A stretch of 64,000 nt of DNA from contig NZ_MAYG01000023.1 of NCBI RefSeq assembly GCF_001684965.1, positions 186,001 through 250,000 of the forward strand, read 5' to 3'. The notes beneath the pieces were generated by a model, which saw only the letters and a list, made by a program, of their open reading frames with translations, had not been told where the DNA came from and ran no database searches. Origin of the DNA: Chryseobacterium arthrosphaerae (GTDB taxonomy: Bacteria; Bacteroidota; Bacteroidia; Flavobacteriales; Weeksellaceae). Positions 54,228-62,045 of the stretch are shown here, piece by piece (the stretch's first letter is position 1; every line of letters starts with the position of its first letter). Position numbers and translations under genes: made by a program.

Positions 54228-55567
54228 CTTGATGGCTTTCAATGTAGTTATTTGGAAGATGGGGGGAATTTACCTGCGATGCAGAAAATGCATATGAGCA
54301 GCTTATAATGGAAGGCTCTGTCTTTCCATCTACTCCAGAATGGAAATTAGATTTTGTAGCCACTGAAGCTGGAGTTTACAGTTTCACAGAAAACCGTTAT
54401 ATTTACCAATATAAAGATCACCTGGGTAATATTAGAGTAAGTTTTGCCAAAAACAGTGCAGGAACTCCTGAGATTACAGATACAAACAACTATTATCCAT
54501 TTGGTTTAAATCACATTTCTGGACAATTTAGTACTGCTAATTTTGGAAGTTATTATAGTTATAAATACAATACTAAGGAACTTCAGGAAACAGGAATGTT
54601 TGATTACGGCTGGAGGCAGTATATGCCGGATCTTGGAAGATGGAATGGACCAATTATCAGAAGCATATACTTCTACGAGTCCTTTTGCTTATGTCGCTAA
54701 TAATCCTGTTTCTATGAGGGACCCTGATGGTAGATGGATGGATGCAAATGGTCATATTGATACTTCAGGAAACTCTAATCCTTTTAGAGATATGGCTCAG
54801 TCTCGAATACTAATGAATGAATTTCTAGGACGACATTCAGGAGAAGGCGGAGGTTATCTTGCTTTTGGGGAGACTCAGGCATATACAGACTTAATGACTG
54901 CTTTTTTTAATGGAGGAAAAGGAGGAATTACCAATAAGGGTGGAGCTTTAAGATGGTGGACAGATTATGATGATCCCGATCCTAATGTGAAAGGAGTAGG
55001 TATTTTAGGCATCCTTAAATTTAAATCATCTTATGAATATGATTCTGATATGCATAAAATTTCCCAAGACCTTAGAACATGGGGGGGTATGCTTTTTCTG
55101 CCAATAAGTTTGCATTTCAACCTGCTGCTGATAGAGCTGTTTTATATGGAGCTTATTCTACCACTAATTTAGTCTTTGAAAAAGCGTTACCAAAAATATT
55201 GGGTTCCAGAAAAATATATGTCCCAATAATGGAAGTAAGTGTTAAGAATGCACAAAGGTTAGCCGCTGGAACGAAGTACGCAGGAAGAGTTTTAGGTGGC
55301 GCAGGTATAGCTTTGGGTATTTATGATATGTCCAAAAATGGTGTAAATATGTCAAATTCATTAGATACAGTAATGTCTGTACTAGCTGTTTCACCAACAG
55401 GCTGGGGACAAGCTATAGCAGGAAGTTATTTTCTAGCCAACGGAATTACAACATTGGTAACAGGAAAAGATATAGGTCAACATATCGAGGGAGCGGTGAA
55501 TAAATACTATAACAATGGCGTGAGAGCAGAAGAACAAAGAAAATTTAATACAGCCATGGGCTATTAA
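54228..55567 (+). pseudogene. Rhs/YD-repeat core fragment with C-terminal toxin tip B, several frameshifts
   Basis: This is the C-terminal part of an Rhs-type polymorphic toxin. Order: LDGFQCSYLEDGG; a shift at a G6 run (54261-54266; seven G would fit); EFTCDAENAYEQLIMEGS; the conserved core RYIYQYKDHLGNIRVSFAKN then YYPFGL, YKYNTKELQETGMFDYGWRQ, YMPDLGRW. A shift near 54645-54655 (net loss of 2 or 5 nt) leads to DQLSEAYTSTSPFAYVANNP, then VSMRDPDGRWMDANGHIDTS, the core end. The tip has a shift at G7 (55081-55087; eight would fit). After it come GRVLGGAGIALGIYDMSKN and LDTVMSVLAVSPTGWGQA, glycine-rich like tip A. The N-terminal Rhs part is missing. Not a functional gene as read. Confidence 0.75.
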
Positions 55568-55577
55568 AAATTTATAT

Positions 55578-55967
55578 ATGATACTCATTGATTATTTATA
55601 TTATCAATTTACAAATTTCTATTATCAATTTGAGAAAGATGGTACACATAGGGGATCGGGAATTATTTTGACAGGTGCTTTGTTATGTTGGAATTTAGTG
55701 TTTTTTATTATTATATCTGATAAATATTTTAATACTAATTTAGGACCTTCAAACAAATATGTATTGATAATTTATTGTTTACCAATTATTTTATTTTTAG
55801 GATTAAGATATTCGAAGTTTACTTCTTATGAAGAAATTAATGAAAAAGTTCAAAAATTTAGTAAAACAAAAAAAACAATTGCTGATATTTTATTAATTAT
55901 TTATGTTATTATTTCACTTCCTGTATTTATTATTTTTGGTATTTATCTTGGATCGTTAAAAAACTAA
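55578..55967 (+). CDS. Small three-TM membrane protein, candidate immunity protein C
   Basis: The 129-residue protein starts 10 bp after the tip B stop. It has three TM segments (about 28-48, 59-76 and 101-126: GIILTGALLCWNLVFFIIIS, YVLIIYCLPIILFLGLRY, ADILLIIYVIISLPVFIIF) and an N-terminus MILIDYLYYQFTNFYYQF. Its topology and start match candidates A and B. Cassette repeat C follows at once. It is the likely immunity partner of tip B if that toxin is or was active; this is inferred from position only. Confidence 0.65.
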   Translation: MILIDYLYYQFTNFYYQFEKDGTHRGSGIILTGALLCWNLVFFIIISDKYFNTNLGPSNKYVLIIYCLPIILFLGLRYSKFTSYEEINEKVQKFSKTKKTIADILLIIYVIISLPVFIIFGIYLGSLKN

Positions 55968-55978
55968 ATTTTAAAATT

Positions 55979-56057
55979 CCCCGCTCCCGCACGATTGTAT
56001 CGTGTGGTGGATAACATAAAAACCCTTGCCAAATGCAGGGGTTTTGTATTAACAATA
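55979..56057 (+). repeat. Cassette repeat copy C, with terminator
   Basis: CCCCGCTCCCGCACGAT, TGT, ATCGTGTGGTGGATAACAT, then a stem AAAACCC...TGCAGGGGTTTT and GTATTAACA. It holds the cleanest inverted repeat of the three copies (CACGAT / ATCGTG with a TGT spacer). It follows candidate immunity gene C directly. Confidence 0.75.
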
Positions 56058-56159
56058 ATTTTTCAATAAATAGTTTTGAAAATATAAAATGAATAACTGA
56101 TTAAGCAGTATTCTTCGTAAGCGTCTTCAGCCGCTCAGTAATTAGCTATGACCATTTTA

Positions 56160-56420
56160 TAAACTGTCTCAAGCCACTTAGAATAGGGCTGCAAACACTA
56201 TGGTAAATCTCTCCAGCCACTTGATCAAGTGGCTGGAGCCTCTTCAGAACAGCCTCCAGCTACTTCATTAACGGTCTCCAGACCGTTCTACAAGTCCCTG
56301 TACCCACTTATCAAAGTGGCTGGAGACCGTTAATGAACACCCTCCAGCCCGTCATATAACAGGGCATACCACTTTATCCAAGGGGGTAGAGGGGGTTGGT
56401 GAAGGGGGTAGAATGATATA
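56160..56420. repeat. Hairpin- and G-rich noncoding stretch with a 28-bp palindrome
   Basis: A perfect 28-bp palindrome lies at 56211-56238 (half-site CTCCAGCCACTTGA). A 16-bp inverted repeat has arms at 56266-56281 (CATTAACGGTCTCCAG) and 56320-56335. Smaller hairpins include ACGGTCT/AGACCGT and CCACTT/AAGTGG. The short motif CTCCAGC recurs several times. Three G5 runs (56382-56386, 56391-56395, 56404-56408) could support a G-quadruplex. There is no open reading frame of coding character. It follows the toxin cassettes and precedes map. Confidence 0.7.
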
Positions 56421-56496
56421 AAGAACCTGGTAATCTCATTTTCAATACATGAATGTTAGTAATTAAAACAAATCGTATCAGAATATTTTAATTTCC

Positions 56497-56504
56497 TAAC
56501 TTTG
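56497..56504 (+). promoter_or_regulatory. Promoter -7 box for map
   Basis: TAACTTTG matches TAnnTTTG and lies 26 nt before the ATG at 56531. It excludes the upstream Met codon at 56507 as a start. Confidence 0.6.
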
Positions 56505-56530
56505 TAATGATCAACAATAATCAAACAAAC

Positions 56531-57295
56531 ATGTCAATAACTACCGAAGATCAGATGACCGGAATGCAGAAAGTAAGTGAAGCCGTTGCCTACACCCTGA
56601 AGGCCATGACTGAGTATGCAAAGCCGGGGATGACAACCAAAGAGCTGGATGAATATGGCGCGAAGATTCTTTCAGACTTTGGGGCGAAGTCTGCACCCTA
56701 TCTGACGTATGGTTTTCCGGGCTGGACGTGCATCAGTGTGGATAACGAGTTTTGCCACGGGATCCCTACTGATCAAAGGGTTTTAAAAGAAGGAGATCTG
56801 ATCAATATTGATGTTTCTGCAGAGCTTCATGGTTATTGGGCGGATAATGGAGGCTCGTTTATCATTGGAAAAGATATTCACGGGCATCAGAAGCTGGTAA
56901 ATGCCTCCAAAGAGATCTTGCAGAAAGCAATCGATCATATAAAAGGTGGCGTAAAAATAGCAGATATCGGATTTTTAATGGAAACCGAAGCCAAAAAGAG
57001 AGGGTTGAAAGTAATCAAGAACCTTTGCGGTCATGGTGTAGGAAGAAGCCTGCATGAGGAACCGGATGAACTGCTCAATTATAAAAATCGTTTCGATACG
57101 AGACGTTTTAAGAAAAACTCGGTAGTGGCTATTGAAACTTTTATTGCAACAGATTCCAGTCTTGCTGTAGAAATTGAAGACGGCTGGACGATGGTAGGAA
57201 ACAAAGGCGGATATATGGCACAGCATGAGCATACGATCGTTGTTACCGATGGGAAACCCATCATTTTAACCCGGATGAATGAAATATTGAACTGA
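56531..57295 (+). CDS. map: Type I methionine aminopeptidase
   Basis: Map removes the initiator Met from nascent proteins using a divalent metal pair. The 254-residue protein has the expected ligands: Asp in INIDVSAEL, Asp in WADNGGSF, His in CGHGVGRSLHEEP, Glu in VVAIETFIA and Glu in MAQHEHTIVVT. The frame opens 8 codons earlier, but the promoter position favours this start. It ends with a strong terminator and is an essential housekeeping gene that marks the edge of the accessory region. Confidence 0.95.
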   Translation: MSITTEDQMTGMQKVSEAVAYTLKAMTEYAKPGMTTKELDEYGAKILSDFGAKSAPYLTYGFPGWTCISVDNEFCHGIPTDQRVLKEGDLINIDVSAELHGYWADNGGSFIIGKDIHGHQKLVNASKEILQKAIDHIKGGVKIADIGFLMETEAKKRGLKVIKNLCGHGVGRSLHEEPDELLNYKNRFDTRRFKKNSVVAIETFIATDSSLAVEIEDGWTMVGNKGGYMAQHEHTIVVTDGKPIILTRMNEILN

Positions 57296-57319
57296 CAGAT
57301 TTTTCAAATATAAAATCAC

Positions 57320-57349
57320 AAACCTTTCTGAATTCAGGAAGGTTTTTTT
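57320..57349 (+). terminator. Terminator of map
   Basis: AACCTTTCTG and CAGGAAGGTT form a stem with one mismatch-tolerant pair and are followed by T7. It lies 25 bp after the stop codon. Confidence 0.75.
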
Positions 57350-57383
57350 ATACACTGCATTTGCTGCAGCAGCTACAAAAAAT

Positions 57384-57391
57384 TATATTTG
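57384..57391 (+). promoter_or_regulatory. Promoter -7 box for a lipoprotein gene
   Basis: TATATTTG matches TAnnTTTG 18 bp before the ATG at 57410. A TTG at 57361-57363 is 20 nt upstream. Confidence 0.6.
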
Positions 57392-57409
57392 TTATATATC
57401 CTGTAACCT

Positions 57410-57982
57410 ATGAAAAGAATCCTCCGCCTTGTTTGTATACTCAGTCTTACGGTCAGTCTTATTTCATGTACCTCTTATATAAAACCAATTCATACCGATC
57501 CGATGCCTGATTCTGAAAACATAACAAAGAAGTTGTCTTTTCGGGATGGCAGCCTGAACTTCAGTTTTTATGGAGATTATATCTTTGATAAAACGGATGA
57601 GAGATTGATCTTTTTTACCAACAAAGAGATTGGAGGAATTCTTCAACATATAAAAGGCAAGCCGTCTTCACAAATCTTATTTACCTACACTCCAGCAAGT
57701 ATTTACAACAATATGCTTGCATTCTACTATGCAGGAAAAACGCTGGATGAAATAAAAAAAGATTTCACCACCCAACATCCCGAAAAAGAAATGCCGGGTG
57801 GCCTGCTGTATCGCTGTCAGTACAATGGTCATGATATCATTGAAGTGTATAAACAGACCGAAGGAGGAGTGGTGAGATGGATTGCCATTAATGATCCCGG
57901 AAAGCAAAATACGGATAAGTTTAAGCTTGAAAATGATAAACTGTTTTTTGAACTTAATGCTCACCTGTGGACCGGGCTGTAA
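57410..57982 (+). CDS. Hypothetical lipoprotein
   Basis: The 190-residue protein begins with a lipobox (LISCTSYIK, Cys20) and is otherwise soluble. It is not recognised. It has aromatic-rich segments (SFRDGSLNFSFYGDYIFDK) and ends NAHLWTGL. It is probably envelope-anchored. It lies between map and the M20 peptidase, each with its own promoter or start region. Confidence 0.65.
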   Translation: MKRILRLVCILSLTVSLISCTSYIKPIHTDPMPDSENITKKLSFRDGSLNFSFYGDYIFDKTDERLIFFTNKEIGGILQHIKGKPSSQILFTYTPASIYNNMLAFYYAGKTLDEIKKDFTTQHPEKEMPGGLLYRCQYNGHDIIEVYKQTEGGVVRWIAINDPGKQNTDKFKLENDKLFFELNAHLWTGL

Positions 57983-58081
57983 TTTTTTAACCCCAGCAGT
58001 AAATACCTGGATTTAAATGCGGTTATCGGATATTTGTTTTCTATATTTGTGATGCACCAGTTCCACACAAAAACTATTGAT

Positions 58082-59614
58082 ATGAAAAAATTTCTTTTAG
58101 CCGTTTTAGGTGTTCTCATTATTATTGCTGCTATAGTTTTAATAAAAACATATACTTATCCTTTCAAGAAAAATACAATTGTATCAGGAGAAGGGTGGAA
58201 ACCTGTAAAAAACGACTCTGCAATTATACGGCTGTCAGGGGGGATCAAAATACCCACCGTTTCCACAGGGAACCTCGGAACGTTCAATTATGCTCCGTTC
58301 GATCAGTTTAAAACGTATTTAAAAACCTCTTATCCTTTGGTATATCAGCATACGGAAAATGTTGAGGTCAATCAGTATGGATTGGTATTCAGGTTAAAAG
58401 GAAGCAACCCTGCCCTTGAACCTGTTTTATTCCTTTCCCATATGGATGTGGTGCCTCCCGGGGATGCAGACATCAAAAATAATGAAGACAATATTTTCCG
58501 TCCCGATGATCAACCTTTGGAACCTGTTGCAAAAGTTGCTGAAGACTGGGATTTTGCACCTTTTTCAGGAGCTGTAGCCAATGGAAGGATCTATGGCAGA
58601 GGTGCAATAGATATGAAAGGAATGCTTTTCTCCCTGTTGGAAGCAATGAACAGTATGATTAAAAACAAACAGACGCCCCAGAGAGATATTTATCTGGCTT
58701 TCGGTTTTGATGAAGAAGTAGGCGGCCAGAAAGGAGCCATTCAGATTGCAGATTACTTTAAGAAAAAAGGATTAAAATTCGATGCGGTATATGATGAAGG
58801 CGGGCTGATCATGCGAAAAGGAAATGTGGCAGGAATAGATTCCGATGTGGCTGTTGTAGGATGTGCCGAAAAAGGATTTCTTTCTGCTAAAATAAAAGTA
58901 AAAGGATTGGGCGGGCATTCTTCTATGCCTCCGATGGAAAGTGCTGTCGGGAAAGCTGCAGTCATTATGCAGCGTCTGGAAGACCATCAGATGAAACCGG
59001 TCATCACACCGCTGATCAAAGAATTCTTTAATAACATCGGGGGCGAAATGCCATTTACCACAAGGCTTGCATTGGCGAATCAATGGCTGTTAAAACCTGT
59101 TTTGATGTCACAGCTCACCAAAAACAATACAACCAATGCTTTGGTACGTACCACCACAGCACTCACGATGATGAAAGGAAGTGACGGAACCAATGTGCTG
59201 TCACCTGAAGTGGAATTTGTAGTCAATTTCAGACTTCTTCCCGGAAATACGGTAAAAGATGTCCGTGAGCATATTGCCAAAGCAACCGAAGGTTTCGACG
59301 TTGAGGTCGAAGAAATCGATAATACCAGAGAAGCCTCTGCAATTTCTCCCACCAATACGAAAGCCTTTAAATTAATAGAAGCCGGCGTCAAAGAAATTCA
59401 TCCCGGAGCCATTGTTACACCATACCTTACCATGGCAGGAACCGATGCAGGGAAATATGAAATCGTCAGCAAAAATGTGTACCGTTTCATGCCTATTAAA
59501 ATCAACAGTGCAGAACAGCAAAGCATCCACAGTACCAATGAATATCTCAGTATAGAAAACTACCTTAAGATGATTCATTACTTCGAATACCTGATGAAGA
59601 ATTATGATAAGTAA
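58082..59614 (+). CDS. M20-family metallopeptidase, membrane-anchored
   Basis: The 510-residue protein has an N-terminal membrane segment (LLAVLGVLIIIAAIVLI) and an M20 peptidase fold: LFLSHMDVVPPGD (first His/Asp), GRGAIDMKG (bridging Asp), FDEEVGGQKG (catalytic Glu and metal Glu), LTMAGTDAGKY and the late SIHSTNEYLS (metal His). The dimerisation domain lies between. Its likely role is cleavage of peptides or N-acyl amino acids in the periplasm. Carnosinase/CPG2-type M20 members are close in layout. Confidence 0.9.
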   Translation: MKKFLLAVLGVLIIIAAIVLIKTYTYPFKKNTIVSGEGWKPVKNDSAIIRLSGGIKIPTVSTGNLGTFNYAPFDQFKTYLKTSYPLVYQHTENVEVNQYGLVFRLKGSNPALEPVLFLSHMDVVPPGDADIKNNEDNIFRPDDQPLEPVAKVAEDWDFAPFSGAVANGRIYGRGAIDMKGMLFSLLEAMNSMIKNKQTPQRDIYLAFGFDEEVGGQKGAIQIADYFKKKGLKFDAVYDEGGLIMRKGNVAGIDSDVAVVGCAEKGFLSAKIKVKGLGGHSSMPPMESAVGKAAVIMQRLEDHQMKPVITPLIKEFFNNIGGEMPFTTRLALANQWLLKPVLMSQLTKNNTTNALVRTTTALTMMKGSDGTNVLSPEVEFVVNFRLLPGNTVKDVREHIAKATEGFDVEVEEIDNTREASAISPTNTKAFKLIEAGVKEIHPGAIVTPYLTMAGTDAGKYEIVSKNVYRFMPIKINSAEQQSIHSTNEYLSIENYLKMIHYFEYLMKNYDK

Positions 59615-59675
59615 TTCGGTGTAACACTATTTGAAATGGTGAATGATAATTGTTTTTTTTTGAATGATATATTTA

Positions 59676-59838
59676 TCTTAAACGCAAAGTTCGGAGAGTT
59701 TTCTATGGTATCTTATTGTTTTTTTCGATCGCAAAGGCGTTTCACTCAGCAATGAAAGTATGTTCCTGCTAAATGAAATGCTTTTGCGAACAAATAAACT
59801 ATGCATATTAGTAAACTTTGCGAACTCTGCGTTTATAA
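59676..59838. repeat. REP/MITE-like imperfect inverted repeat
   Basis: A stem-like pair of ends, AAACGCAAAGTTCG (59680-59693) and CGAACTCTGCGTTT (59821-59834), matches at 13 of 14 positions. The inner part contains further related words (CGCAAAGG, CTTTTGCG, CTTTGCGAACTC). It lies between the M20 peptidase gene and a hypothetical gene. No transposase is nearby. It resembles short repeat elements common in flavobacteria, though copy number cannot be judged here. Confidence 0.55.
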
Positions 59839-59905
59839 TTATTAACTATTGATATTTTTTTATTACAAAAAATATAACACGTCAAGTTTTGTCGCATTAC
59901 GGATA

Positions 59906-59913
59906 TAGCTTTG
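59906..59913 (+). promoter_or_regulatory. Promoter -7 box for a hypothetical gene
   Basis: TAGCTTTG matches TAnnTTTG, 21 nt before the ATG at 59935. Confidence 0.5.
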
Positions 59914-59934
59914 TCATATCAAAATTACAGAGCT

Positions 59935-60630
59935 ATGGAATTGCCATTTTACTTAAACTTTAAAGACTTTGAAAGCCATTATTACGATAATCTTGAAAAA
60001 TGGTTTGAAGAATATCATAATACAAGCGAGATCGATTATCTGAAAGCTCTTGCCGCTTTGTACAGCCCTTATCTCTACTATAACTTTGCAGAAGATAAGC
60101 TGCAGGCAGATGCTTTTATTGAAGTGAAAGACTGTTTTTTCCCTTATCATGAAAGAATTGGAATCTCTTTCTGTAATCATTGTGAAAAAGACGCTACGTC
60201 CAAAAAAGGACTGAATCATGTATTTGAGTTTAAAAACATCTCAATGATGGAGTATGCCCAGCATATTCTGGATAAAATCAATAAATACTGTTCCAAGAAT
60301 ACTGCTGCTTTGGAAGGCGATAAAAATATCCTGGATTACGTTAATGATTATGATATTGTTACTTCAGTAGACGGGGTAGGATACTGTATCAGCTATAACC
60401 GCCATCAGAAGGTATTGCCGTTTCTGAAAGCTTATCTGCCGTATTACGGTCAGATGGTCAATATGATGGTCTACAGGGATTTTATTTTTTCTCTTACAGA
60501 TATCGCAGCATTTATTGACCAGAAGCTGAAGACAGTAAAAGCTTTTGAACATTCTATCTACAGCCGTTCAAAAGCAGATGCCAGATTCAGGGTCCATATG
60601 AGCCGCGAGTTTCTGACACTGTGCAACTAG
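59935..60630 (+). CDS. Hypothetical protein with Cys/His-rich segment
   Basis: The 231-residue protein begins MELPFYLNFKDFESHYYDN. It has no signal peptide and is not recognised. A segment FCNHCEKDATSKKGLNHVFEF (about 82-102) holds Cys and His residues that might bind a metal. A tyrosine-rich stretch follows (AYLPYYGQMVNMMVYRDF). The promoter places the start at 59935 rather than 8 codons upstream. It ends with a terminator. Confidence 0.65.
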   Translation: MELPFYLNFKDFESHYYDNLEKWFEEYHNTSEIDYLKALAALYSPYLYYNFAEDKLQADAFIEVKDCFFPYHERIGISFCNHCEKDATSKKGLNHVFEFKNISMMEYAQHILDKINKYCSKNTAALEGDKNILDYVNDYDIVTSVDGVGYCISYNRHQKVLPFLKAYLPYYGQMVNMMVYRDFIFSLTDIAAFIDQKLKTVKAFEHSIYSRSKADARFRVHMSREFLTLCN

Positions 60631-60696
60631 CATCTTACACCATACACCATACATTCATACTAATTATATTGCGGAAAACTTATGTTTTTCAAACTA

Positions 60697-60728
60697 AAAT
60701 CCCGGTCAGTAATGGCCGGGATTTTTTT
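60697..60728 (+). terminator. Terminator of the hypothetical gene
   Basis: AATCCCGG and CCGGGATT form an 8-bp stem around a 10-nt loop and are followed by T6, 67 bp past the stop. Confidence 0.75.
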
Positions 60729-60827
60729 GATGCCCGAAAACTGAGTTGAATGAGCTGTGCAATCAGTATGATCAGATACTATTAAAATGAGTGTCGTCAA
60801 TAGCCTCCAGCTTCCATTCTTCGCACT

Positions 60828-61658
60828 TTAGTCAGGATAACCCTGGCCGGTTGTTGTTTTCTTTTTATAAGGAATATTCCAGATCAGGTCTGCAGCCAGA
60901 TAATGTACACCTCCATGATGGATACTCCTGCTGCCTCTGATCAGATCATCCATATAGCCGATATCTACCGTAAAAGGAGAGTTGGGAATGGTAAACATAT
61001 AATAAGCAGCAATACGCATTTCACGATATCCGAAATTTTCCCATTCCGGAGCAGGTTCATTAAGGTGGCTGATAGAAAATAAAGCTTCGGCACTTATCGC
61101 CAGTTTCTGATTGTTTTTAGGCGATAAGTTATAGGTTAATTGGCTTTTTATGCGGGTTCGTAACTGGAAATCCTCTTCCACTTTATGGAAGTCAGCATCA
61201 AAAAACTTTCTGAATTCCTGTCGTACCGTATTTTTCAGTTTCAATTTTTCTCCAAGGTCAAAAGTATAGGCATATCTCCCATAGATTCTGAATTCCTGCT
61301 CAGTGTTTTCTTTGTCGTAGGGCGCTTCGTTTTCATATTGAGGCTGTCGGCGGTAGCTGATGGCATAACTATATTGCTGATGAGGTGCAAATGAATGGTA
61401 AACCTCATGATTCAGTACAAAAATAGCCTGTCTGGAAAATAAAGCATTATTGTCCGGGCTGCTTTTACGTCCTATGGCAATATAGCTCAGAGCCTGCTTC
61501 TTTCCTAATGAATCCAGTTGACGTTTTACTCCAAATGCTGACCAGAAAGCGGTGTTGGCATCTCCCAATCCGGGCGGGCTGATCTGTGCCTGTACAAGTG
61601 TTCCTGCACACATCAATAAAAATAATCCTGTAAAAAAATTCTTTATACTCAATATCAT
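60828..61658 (-). CDS. DUF2490 outer membrane or secreted protein
   Basis: The 276-residue exported protein begins with a signal peptide (MILSIKNFFTGLFLLMCAGTLVQAQ). It then shows alternating beta-strand patterns typical of DUF2490 (GRYAYTFDLGEKLKLKNTVR, QLRTRIKSQLTYNL, FGYREMRIAAYYMFTI) and ends in an aromatic-rich segment. The family is found in Bacteroidota, likely a beta-barrel of unknown function. The frame continues 40 codons upstream, but the signal peptide fixes the start. Confidence 0.8.
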   Translation of the reverse strand: MILSIKNFFTGLFLLMCAGTLVQAQISPPGLGDANTAFWSAFGVKRQLDSLGKKQALSYIAIGRKSSPDNNALFSRQAIFVLNHEVYHSFAPHQQYSYAISYRRQPQYENEAPYDKENTEQEFRIYGRYAYTFDLGEKLKLKNTVRQEFRKFFDADFHKVEEDFQLRTRIKSQLTYNLSPKNNQKLAISAEALFSISHLNEPAPEWENFGYREMRIAAYYMFTIPNSPFTVDIGYMDDLIRGSRSIHHGGVHYLAADLIWNIPYKKKTTTGQGYPD

Positions 61659-62045
61659 GGATAGCTTCTTTGCGGTTAACTGTAAATATCTGCGAAGCCA
61701 AAAGACGGGTAGGGATGGCATCAATGCGCAGAGGGAATACTTTGTCGTTGCAAATTTAGAAGCGTTGTGGAGTTGCATGTTTATTTAAAATCTTTTAATG
61801 CTGTTTAAAAACAAGACAAAATAAATACCTGATTTAGGATAGATTTAGGAATGAACGAATATCCATGAGGCAATACTAGAAACATAGAGGGATTGTGGAT
61901 AACTTGTTGGTAATTTGTGGAAAAGTAAATAATTTGTATTTTAATATGTTGATTATTAATTGTTTGAATAGTGGTTGTGAAAAAGAAATTGCCGCAATAG
62001 TAAATACTGCGACAATCCTGGGATATAGACTGATTTTTGAGAGAT
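61659..62045. other. Intergenic region between two minus-strand genes
   Basis: This 387-bp stretch lies between the DUF2490 start and the end of a hypothetical gene. Open frames here lack start codons of good context and are not supported. No clear promoter or terminator was identified. Confidence 0.3.

Noticed and set aside
54088..54363. 91-codon minus-strand frame over the Rhs start and regulator fragment
   Set aside because: It crosses two different genes in the wrong frame and has no protein-like match.
56160..56340. CRISPR-like repeats in the hairpin region
   Set aside because: The repeated words are short and in inverted, not direct, arrangement, with no regular spacing and no cas genes.
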